Part shown: positions 41,101 through 52,500 of the stretch, one piece after another | How the letters are laid out: the number at the start of each line of letters is the position of its first letter | Position numbering within the stretch: position 1 is the first letter of the stretch | Source: Tachypleus tridentatus | Lineage: Eukaryota > Arthropoda > Merostomata > Xiphosura > Limulidae | NCBI RefSeq assembly: GCF_004210375.1 | Contig: NC_134830.1 | Location: forward strand, 3,162,001-3,226,000 | Direction: 5' to 3' | DNA: 64,000 nucleotides | Notes under the pieces: model-generated | Told to the model about the DNA's origin: nothing | The model's database searches: none | What the model saw: only the letters and a program-made list of their open reading frames with translations | Made by a program: the position numbers and the translations under genes

Positions 41101-44100
41101 CATCAGAGTATACAGACTTAGCTGCAGTGTCAGCAAGCTTCATTCCCATGAATACCAACATGGCCTGGCATCCAAAAAAAACTGGATAGAAGTAGATATT
41201 AAAGAGAAAAGGGCCAGTCAGTTTGAATATTGGTGAGAACAGGGTGTGAACTAATGTAAAGTGGTTCCAGAGCCAGTAGAGAACTAAGCAAGTCAGTACA
41301 AATAGTGCAATTTGAGTACTGCTTAGCTTCTATGAGAAATGGCATAAAGTTCAGCAGTGAACACAAACTGTAGAGAAAATTCTGCTCGCAGCAACTGAAT
41401 CACAACAAACCATGGCAGAGCCCACAGAGTCACCTGATTTCGAACCATCCGTATGTATGCAGCAAGGCCATCCAAGGAGATACCCAATTCACCCAACTGT
41501 GCCTGGATATAAAGGTCAAAAGGAGCAATGGTAGATCGTCAGTTCTGAAAAAACATGGCCCACTGAGGAAGGAAAACACAACCCCAGGTGGGATGCTGTG
41601 GTAAGAATTGGAGTTTTGAAGCATACAATAAAGACAGTTGGAAACAGCAGAGGTATAGAGGAGGTTGATGAGACTCTGTGTATAAACTCTGGACTGTGGA
41701 AGTGCAGAGCCAAAGCTCCTGATGATGAATAGGGTCCAGCATCTTAAAGACCAAGGTCCTGGCAGAGCCATAAACCAGAGACCCATAGTCCAGTTTCATT
41801 CAATTGAGATCATGATATATCTTTAGCACAGAATATCAATCAGCTCCCCCAAGAGGTGGAAGAGAGGACACAGAGGATGCTCAGTGCCCTTGTACATGTA
41901 ACTCGTAACTGCTTGGTGTGTGGTATAAAGTTTGGCTTATGGTCACAGATAAGCCCCAAGAACTTTGTCTCAAGAACCACAGGAAGCACAACTTCACCAA
42001 CATGAACTTCAGGATTGGAATGAATACCCTGTTGGCAGCAAATGTGCATGCAAACAGTTTTAGAGAGAGAAAAGTTAAAACCGTTTCATGTTGTCCACTT
42101 TAGTAAATAACTGAGGGAAGTTTATAGCTGCCTCTCAATATACCTCATGTTTGAAGACTGATACGAGATGTGGAAGTTGTCGACATAGAGCCCATTTGCA
42201 ACAGTAAGAGAGAGTTGCCAAGTGATGGCATTAATCTTTATACTAAAAAGTGTGACACTCAGGACATAACCCTGAGGGACTCTAAGTTTCTATAGAAAAG
42301 AAAGGCAAAGTGTCGAACCCACACAAATTTGGAATCAACTGCCCATTAAAAAATTGTTAATAAAAGTGGGCAAATGGCCACATAACCTATATGAGTGGAG
42401 CTCTTACAAAATGCCATACCTCCACATAGTATCATAAGCTTTCTCAAGGTAAAAAAAGTAAAGAAACAAGATGTTGTCATGTTTCAAGTCGAATCAGATG
42501 GTCCATGGTGGAGCGCTGTAGTTGGAACTCACACTGAGTGGGAGAGAGGAAGTTGTTTCATTTGATGAACCAAACACATGACCATTAATCATCCTCTCTA
42601 AGGTCTTACACAGACAGCTTGTCAAATCAATTGGGCAGTAGGTTGAAGGAATATTAAGATCCTTCCCAGGTTTTGAGAATGTTAAAATAATAGCCTGGCA
42701 CCATGCATCAGGGAAAACATTCTCCTGCCAGATCCACTTAAACTCAACTAGAAGAATAGCAAGAGAAGCAGGAGAGAGATGGTGCAAATGGTGTTATGCC
42801 ACCCCAAAAGGAATAAATAAAAAACAAGAATGAGACTGAGGTTGTATGGATGTATGTAGGTGAACATTAGAGACATCCAGTTTTGTTATTCACAACCCTG
42901 GAGGTGAAAAAAAGACTCAATGGTGAACTTGGGTAACACTTTGAAGAGGTTGAGGTGAAAAAAATCAATAACCAACCACTAATCCCTGGTTTCCTTGGAG
43001 ACAACGAAGTTACTGCAATAAAAATCCCTGAAAAAATGAAGAAAAGATTTAATTGTTCACTGCAAGAGCAATCCTGAATCACTTCTCACAGATGCTAGCT
43101 AATCATGGGATCTCAAGGAAGAGGGTGAGAAAATGGGGAAAAAAGAACCCAGAGATGGGAAGAATGAAAGAATCCTTCTCACAGTACCTACAGTGCTCAC
43201 TGATCATTGACAAAGAGACACTAATAATGAACTCAAACAGTTAAGCCCCCACCATACCAGAACCCACTGGATATTCACCACTACTGTTGGCAACAGAAGG
43301 TGTGTCATGAAGGAAGACAATGAAAAGAAATACCCTAAGTAGAAGAAACAGGTATGGGCTGGAACGTGAAAGATGGAAAATGGAAATTGAAGGCATATTA
43401 GGTTCTGACAGTCAAATGGATTACAATACTTGTGAGGGTAGATTGTTGGTGGACCAATGTCACCTGATGCTGGATAGTTTCCATCACAGTATCAAAAATA
43501 TAACAGAAATGGGGCCATACATAAAACCTCAAGATATGTAAAGGGTAAACATACCCCAGTCAATACAGCATCATGACCTATAAGATCCCAACAACAAAGA
43601 AACCATGTACCTAATGTCAGATCCAAAGATGATATGTGGAGGAAAGAAGAGAAAGGGTATCTGGAAAAAAAAAACCTTCAGGTTTTCAGTGGAGAGCCTC
43701 AGTATAAGGAGGAACGACACCATAACTGATTGGTAGGGATAAGACTCAGATGAATATATATATTAGGCATGGGTAAGACTGACATTTGGTTCAAGAGCCA
43801 CCCCCTAAATAGGTAACAAGAAATCTAACAGCTGCTGATCTTAAAATGGATAATCTGCACCATATTAAGAAAAATCAAATTGATCAGGGGTCTGTATCTT
43901 AGAACAGCTGGTATGGGTATTAACACTTTTAATAATAAAGTAGAGAACAACATTCAAACTTTCCTAAGTCACCTTCAGAAGTTTTTGGGAGGCAGAGTAT
44001 GCTAATCCCCTCACTAATAATCAGGGAATGGTAAAAACTGAAAAGGATTGACAAGACAGTTCATGCAAAATAAAGACAAGTGAATGGGATGACAACATCA

Positions 44101-46529
44101 CAAATCTGAGACACAAAATCCAAAAAGATCAAATTTTACCCAGTGAACTCCACAGGTCAGGAATGGCAAATTCTGGAGGCAGAAAAAGACTATAAAAGTC
44201 CTCATCAGTCTGCATAGGCTCAGCCAGCTGAGAAATATTCTGGGCAATGTCTGGGATAGAGGTTGACCAATATTACACTCAACCTCTTGACATATAAGAG
44301 CAGGAAATCTACCATCTGGTTAACTGCACAGGAGGCTTGAAAAAAAATGCTGGTCACTGGTGTAACCCCTAAAGTGGTAACGTTAATTTTGGAATTCATT
44401 GCAAAGAAAAGGTTCACCAAATTCAAGTGCAGAAATAAAGCAACTAGAAACAACTAACAGACTAATATAGGAATAGGGTTGAATGAAAGCAAATTAAGTG
44501 AAATAATAACCAGTTTGTGAAGAAAACAAAATCAAACATGAAACATTAAGCAACACAAAATAGTACATCCAAACTGAAATGCTGTCAAAGAGAATTGATA
44601 GTTCACTAGAGGAGTGTATAAGGAGTTACATGTGGTGAGAATGTGACCCGTAACTTGCATGAGAAATATCGGAATTTTGCAATTCCAATAGAGTAAGCAG
44701 AAGGTTTATGACATGCATAAAGAAAGAGTTAAGCATATAGAAAGCAGCGATAAAAAGGAATAACTAATCTCGTGAGAAGAGGTAAATAAATACTGGAAAC
44801 AAACTGCCATTCAAGCACTTTGTGGGACAGAGTTTTTGTGTGATGAAATTATCTATATGTTCATCAGCTCTAAAAATCATCTTAGCTTAGCTCTGTTAGT
44901 ACAAAAATGTTCAAAGGCCAAGAATTACGCTTCTGCAAAGTATTATTTGTTGATTGACATTTTATTATATTACTTCGTAATAAGACTTACAATAAATTTA
45001 TAGCAAACACTAATATACAGCTTTTAACAGTACATTATGAGATGTTATAGAATAGAAGCTACCACTTACTTCATCCACTACAACTAAGCCTATCTCTTCT
45101 GTTCTTTTATTTTCAATCAAAGAATTCACTAATGAGTGAGCCTTTTCAATGGTAGCAACAAACAACGAACGTCTTTTTCTTCGTTTCCGAGGAGGATATT
45201 GACCCCTGCTGGCAGCATATTCTTCAATAACAAAATCAAGATCAATGGCAAAGTTTGACAGAGCTCGTACCTAAAACAAGTTTAAAACAGCAAACAATTA
45301 CATATACAGCATTGCTACAAAATGAAACAAAACACTTTACTTGAATAGAAATAAAACAATTACTCCCTCGATACAAAATAATATTTTGACTTCAATGAAG
45401 AGGTCTTCAAAATACAGTATATCTACTTCAAGTGTGTACTTGACAGATATGAGAAAGCAACACACAGAATACGTGATAGGCATACTTGTCCTTACGCACA
45501 GAATACGTGATAGGCATACTTGTCCTTACGCACAGAATACGTGATAGGCATACTTGTCCTTACGCACAGAATACGTGATAGGCATACTTGTCTTTACGCA
45601 CAGAATACATGATAGGCATACTTGTCTTTACGCACAGAATACATGATAGGTATATTTGTCTTTACGCACAGAATACGAGTCAATGATAGGTATACTTGAC
45701 TTTAGTTAAAAAATTATAAATTACATTTATTTTCAGAAACCCAATTCAAATGCTATAAAATTACAGTAATGTAACACAAAAGTTAAAATAAGAATCACAA
45801 ATAGTTAACTAATATGAATTTACATGACTATCAAATTATGGTTTGTTTCAAGTTTTGTATTTATTATAACCTGAAAATGTTGCTGTTTGATGTTCTGTTC
45901 AAATTACTGCAAAAAAAAGTTTCAAAAATATTCAAATAAGTTACTACAAACATCAGAGTTAACATACTTATTTCCCCAAAAATAGAACTCAATAAAATAG
46001 AAGACACTTGGTAGTTTCAATAAAGTAAGAGATATTTGGATACTTACATTTTATTTTAAAGCCAGGGGATTCTACATTGACACATAGGACTTCCACTGAT
46101 ATAAATATGTTATTATGTCTGTAACAGCTTTCTACATTCTTAATCAGTTAGTTATAACACACAAGTGTTTAAGCTTATGTCTGATAATAACTATTTTAAC
46201 ATTTCATTTAAGGTTCGTCATTTTCAAACTTAAGATATTTCCTTCTTAGCAAATCATCTGGTGACTAAAAAATAAATCTAAGGTTAATCTATTTGCAAAA
46301 AAGACTTGAAGAGAAATCAAAAGTGAATTTAACTGTTTCTCTATTGAGTTTTGTAATGGCAAAAAAAGATAATCTAATAATTGCGAAATTAAAATTTACT
46401 AAAAGTTTAACCACTTTAAACACTGAATAAATAACTAAATACTATTTACTGCACTTACTTACACAAAAAACCTGAAAAACTAGTTTCATAGAGACTTTAC
46501 TACAAACAAGAATAAAAAATTAGAATATT

Positions 46530-46569
<40 letters not shown>

Positions 46570-49500
46570 ATTTAAGATTAATCATACATTTTAATGTAAT
46601 GCATACTAAGATGAAATCTTCTACAATATAAATTATAATTCATATACTGAATTGCTGAGATGAATTTCAAACACTTTCTAAGCACTCTTAGAATATTTTT
46701 CAAGCACTTGTTTGGAGCTAAAATTTAAAGTCAACTGATATTTTATAGAACATCTATTTATGTATTCAACTAAGAGACTATTTATTGTGCTCTATTCCAT
46801 AACAATGTGTAATGTGTTTGATACTGTCCTTTGAAATTTATTTCTGTCTCCATGATACACACGTAACCTGATAATTAGTTGTAATGTGTTTGATACTGTC
46901 CTTTGAAATTCAATTCTCTCTCCATGATACACACATAACCTGATAATTATTTGTAATGTGTTTGATACTGTCCTTTGAAATTCAATTCTGTCTCCATGAT
47001 AAACACGTAACCTGATAATTATTTGTAATGTGTTTGATACTGTCCTTTGAAATTCAATTCTGTCTCCATGATACACACATAACCTGATAATTATTTGCAA
47101 TGTGTTTGATACTGTCCTTTGAAATTCAATTCTGTCTCCATGATACACACATAACCTGATAATTATTTGCAATGTGTTTGATACTGTCCTTTGAAATTCA
47201 ATTCTGTCTCCATGATACACATGTAACCTGATAATTATTTGCAATGTGTTTGATACTATCCTTTGAAATTTATTTCTGTCTCCATGATACACACATAACC
47301 TGATAATTAGTTGTAATGTGTTTGATAATGTCCTTTTAAATGTCCTGAACAATAGATAGGTAATGAAAATTCAACACGTGTTTTTGGTAACTTGCCTTTT
47401 CCTGAACAATAGATAGTAATAAAAATTCAACACTTGTTTTTAGTAACTTGCCTTTTCCTGAACAATAGATACTTAATGAAAATTCAACACTTGTTTTTGG
47501 TAACTTGCCTTTTCCTGAACAATAGATAGCAATGAAAATTTAACACTTGTTTTTAGTAACTTGCCTTTTCCTGAACAATAGATACTTAATGAAAATTCAA
47601 CACTTGTTTTTGGTAACTTGCCTTTTCCTGAACAAAAGATACGTAATGAAAATTCAACACTTGTTTTTAGTAACTTGCCTTTTCTTGAACAATAGATAGT
47701 AATGAAAATTCAACACTTGTTTTTAGTAACTTGCCTTTTCCTGAACAATAGATAGTAATGAAAATTCAACACTTGTTTTTAGTGACTTGCCTTTTCCTGA
47801 ACAATAGATACATAATGAAAATTCAACACTTATTTTTAGTAACTTGCCTTTTCCTGAACAATAGATATATAATGAAAATTCAACACTTGTTTTTAGTAAC
47901 TTGCCTTTTCCTGAACAATAGATAGTAATGAAAATTCAACACTTGTTTTTAGTAACTTGCCTTTTCCTTAACAATAGATAGTAATGAAAATTCAACACTT
48001 GTTTTTAGTAACTTGCCTTTTCCTGAACAATAGATACGTAATGAAAATTCAACACTTGTTTTTGGTAACTTGCCTTTTCCTGAACAATAGATAGTAATAA
48101 AAATTTAACACTAGTTTTTGGTAACTAGTCTTCTCCTGAACAATAGATATGTCATGAAAATTCAACATTTGTTTTTAGTAACTTGCCTTTTCCTGAACGA
48201 TAGATAGTAATGATAATTCAACACTTGTTTTTAGTAACTTGCCTTTTCCTGAACAAGAGATACATAAGGAAGAATAAAAATCCCATTTCTGTTATTACAG
48301 ATCATCTCTCTGAAGAGCAGAATTTCTGCAACTAAAGTCTTTCCTCCACTGGTTGGTAAAGAGTAAATCAAATTCTTCCTCTTTTTAACTGCTGGCAAAG
48401 ATAAACATTCCTTTTGCCATACTAAAACATAAAAATATTTAACATGGTTTAAATATGTTGTATCCTAATATAAATTGCAATACACAAAAAAAATTAAAAT
48501 GAAAGGAAGCATAATTCAAAGAATATAGCAGAAAATAGCCCCTCCCCATTTCTAAAAAAGTTTTACCTCTCCAACAATCTGACAATTTTTAATTCAATTT
48601 TTACTTTCAGTTTGTATTAATGAAGTTTATTAATTCAAGTAGAATCTTATTTTAAATTAAAAACACACAACAATGTAGTATTTTTACCATGTGGTGACAA
48701 AAATATTTTCTACTTGAGGTCCACTAAAAAATTTAAATGTTAAAAATAGATACAGCTACATTTAACTAACAAGTGGGTTAGTTTTGATTCATTACCCTTA
48801 TTACAAACTCCTAAACTGAAATTGTTGAGTTGGAAAATGATCAGACACAAGAGAGCACTTGGAAAATCTTTGCTACACATTCCTGCATCACCTACCTTAT
48901 ATATGCATCCACTCTGTTAGTGGTTTTATGCAGGAACAAGTAATTTGGATTTTCCTCCCATCCCTCAGTTTCTCATATTTTCTGCCATCCCTTAGTTTCT
49001 CATATTTTCCTGCCATCCCTTAGTTTCTCATATTTTCCTGCCATCCCTTAGTTTCTCATATTTTCCGCCATCCCTTAGTTTCTCATATTTTCCGCCATCC
49101 CTTAGTTTCTCATATTTTCCGCCATCCCTTAGTTTCTCATATTTCCTGCCATCCCTTAGTTTCTCATATTTTCCTCCATCCCTTAGTTTCTCATATTTCC
49201 TGCCATCCCTTAGTTTCTCATATTTCCTCCATCCCTTAGTTTCTCATATTTCCCTCCATCCCCGAGTTTCTCATATTTCCCTCCATCCCCGAGTTTCTCA
49301 TATTTCCCTCCATCCCCGAGTTTCTCATATTTCCCTCCATCCCTTAGTTTCTCATATTTCCCTCCATCCCTTAGTTTCTCATATTGTAATGAGCTTCTAA
49401 GTCAGGATAACAGGTTGGAATGGCCTTTTAAATCATGATTCATAGTTTATATAAGTTGGTTTTACTACTTCAAAAAGAGTTTGGACAAACTTCAAACAAA

Positions 49501-52500
49501 TAAAAAAAACTAACATAAAAATAGTCAGCTAAACCATAATCTATACTTTAGATGCCACAAAATGTCATTTCTAAAGGATAAATATCTGATATAAAGGACA
49601 TAATGAGTAAATACTAAGATAATCACAGTTGCTCTAAAATAATAAACACTACAACTTAAAGCTGATTGACTAGAAGCACAAGTGAAAAGACCAATCAGAA
49701 TACAAAACAGTTAAGACACAACTTACCCTCTACCTTATAGAAATGCATGTATTTGCAATGAAATAAACATGTACTGGTAAAAATGACTTTGTATCAATGA
49801 AGAAAAACAGACAAGAGATCATTACCTATAACATGAGGAGCATGCAGATGGAAGATTACTGAACTTCATCCAAAGTAATCATTACTTCGGTCCACAGACA
49901 GGTGTATATGTAATCTGTACTTCGGTCCACAGATAGGTGTATATGTAATCTGTACTTCGGTCCACAGACAGGTGTATATGTAATCTGTACTTCGGTCCAT
50001 AGACAGGTGTATATGTAATCTGTACTTCGGTCCACAGACAGGTGTATATGTAATCTGTACTTCGGTCCACAGATAGGTGTATATGTAATCTGTACTTCGG
50101 TCCACAGATAGGTGTATATGTAATCTGTACTTCAGTCCACAGATAGGTATATATGTAATCTTTACTTCGGTCCACAGATAGGTATATATGCAATCTTTAC
50201 TTCGGTCCACAGATAAGTATATATGCAATCTTTACTTCGGTCCACAGATAAGTATATATGCAATCTTTACTTCGGTCCACAGATAAGTATATATGCAATC
50301 TTTACTTCGGTCCACAGATAAGTATATATGCAATCTTTACTTGGTCCACAGATAAGTATATATGCAATCTTTACTTGGTCCACAGATAAGTATATATGCA
50401 ATCTTTACTGGTCCACAGATAAGTATATATGCAATCTTTACTTGGTCCACAGATAAGTATATATGCAATCTTTACTGGTCCACAGATAAGTATATATGCA
50501 ATCTTTACTTGGTCCACAGATAAGTATATATGCAATCTTTACTTCGTCCACAGATAAGTATATATGCAATCTTTACTCGTCCACAGATAAGTATATATGC
50601 AATCTTTACTTGGTCCACAGATAAGTATATATGCAATCTTTACTCGTCCACAGATAAGTCCACAGATAAGTATATATGCAATCTTTACTTCGGTCCACAA
50701 TCTTTACTTGGTCCATAAGTATATATGTAATCTTTACTTGTCCACAGATAAGTATATATGTAATCTTTACTTCGGTCCACAGATAAGTATATATGTAATC
50801 TTTACTTCGGTCCACAGATAAGTATATATGTAATCTTTACTTCGGTCCACAGATAAGTATATATGTAATCTTTACTTTGGTCCACAGATAGGTATATATG
50901 CAATCTTTACTTCGGTCCACAGATAAGTATATATGCAATCTTTACTTTGGTCCACAGATAAGTATATATGCAATCTTTACTTTGGTCCACAGATAAGTAT
51001 AATATGTAATCTTTACTTTGATCTACAGATAAGTATATATGTAATCTTTACTTTGGTCTACAGATAAGTGTATAAAACTGACAAAATAAGGATTTCATTT
51101 TATAAATTTGTGATTGTGGTTTTAATTCTTACTTCATAACTTCTCATAGCAAACAGTTTTTAATACTCTTGTTTGGTTACTTCTATGTTATATTTGAATA
51201 ACATATATACTTTATAAATTGTTATGTGTCTATCCAATATGTAACACCATCCATTGGATTAAACAGGTGTTTAAGGATGTGTATGATACATTGAACACTT
51301 ATACCTGTATATATATATGTGGAATTTTATTGGTATACCAAATGCTAATACTCACGAACCAGTCACGTAAGCTGAAGAAATCTTGTAGTAATAGTCCAAG
51401 CCATCTAGGGGCTAGCCTCACTGATGTGATCAGGTAGGTAGGTATAAGACAAAAAGCTTATTTTAAAAATATTTTTAACTGTTATACTGGAAATGTTAGC
51501 GATATATTTAGCATATTACTACATATGCATATAATATATTGTAACCAACACTTTGAACAGTGAGTTTTTTGCTTAGTTGTTAAATACGATGGTTTTCAGT
51601 GTATGTATTATTTGGAATGATTGTTTAACCCTATTACAAAGTGCTACTGTACTTAAAGATAGCTACATTTTTAGATACATATAATAAATTCAAAACTGTA
51701 GTTAACATGCCTTCTTCAATAGAGTTGGTCTAACAGGCTGACCAAATGTAATTTACATACCTAAAACTAAACCCTCAGTACAATAGTCACTTCTTAACTA
51801 CCTTGCCAATTTGGTTTAAGATTATTACAAGTTAGGTTTTAACAATTTATCAACTTTCTTTTAAAATTTTAAAAATAATTTCATGAAAGTAAATTATTAT
51901 ATTCCAATGTAAAACTTTTATCTAAGTCTGTACACAATACCTTTATATACAACATACAGGAAAAAAACCTGTACATGTAAGGCTGTACACAATACCTTTA
52001 TATACAATATACAGGAAAAAAACCTGTACATGTAAGGCTGTACACAATACCTTTATATACAACATACAGGAAAAAAACCTGTACATGTAAGGCTGTATGC
52101 AATACCTTTATATACAACATACAGGAAAAAAACCTGTACAGGTAAGGTTGTATGCAATACCTTTATATACAACATACAGGAAAAAAAACTGTACAGGTAA
52201 GGTTGTATGCAATACCTTTATATACAACATACAGGAAAAAAACCTGTACAGGTAAGGCTGTATGCAATACCTTTATATACAACATACAGGAAAAACCTGT
52301 ACATGTAAAACACCTGTACATGTAAGGCTGTATACACCTTTATATACAACATACAGGAAAAACCTGTACATGTAAGGCTGTATGCAATACCTTTATATAC
52401 AACATACAGGAAAAAACCTGTACATGTAAGGCTGTATGCAATACCTTTATATACAACATACAGGAAAAAACCTGTACATGTAAGGCTGTATGCAATACCT

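Larger units (their letters stand above)
39050..45069 (-). other. HELQ intron 4 (6 kb)
   Basis: Holds a 35-bp duplication near 39115-39180, LINE copy 2 (40510-42790), an unclassified GC-richer block (42795-44460) and a foldback-family fragment (43900-43990). Nothing recognisable in 39181-40509 or 44461-45069. Confidence 0.8.
45271..48242 (-). other. HELQ intron 3 (GC-AG type)
   Basis: Contains the donor-derived 57-bp array (47345-48265), a 72-bp array (46795-47340), a GT microsatellite (46531-46567) and a 34-bp array (45445-45700). Nothing recognisable in 45701-46530 or 46568-46794. Confidence 0.8.

Noticed and set aside
46792..47352. 186-codon minus-strand frame
   Set aside because: 24-residue period equals the 72-bp unit; no homology.
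51356..51420. Extra coding exon of HELQ between exons 2 and 3
   Set aside because: Exons 2 and 3 already join in phase with continuous homology (KLY-x-WQ); a 65-nt insertion would break the frame.
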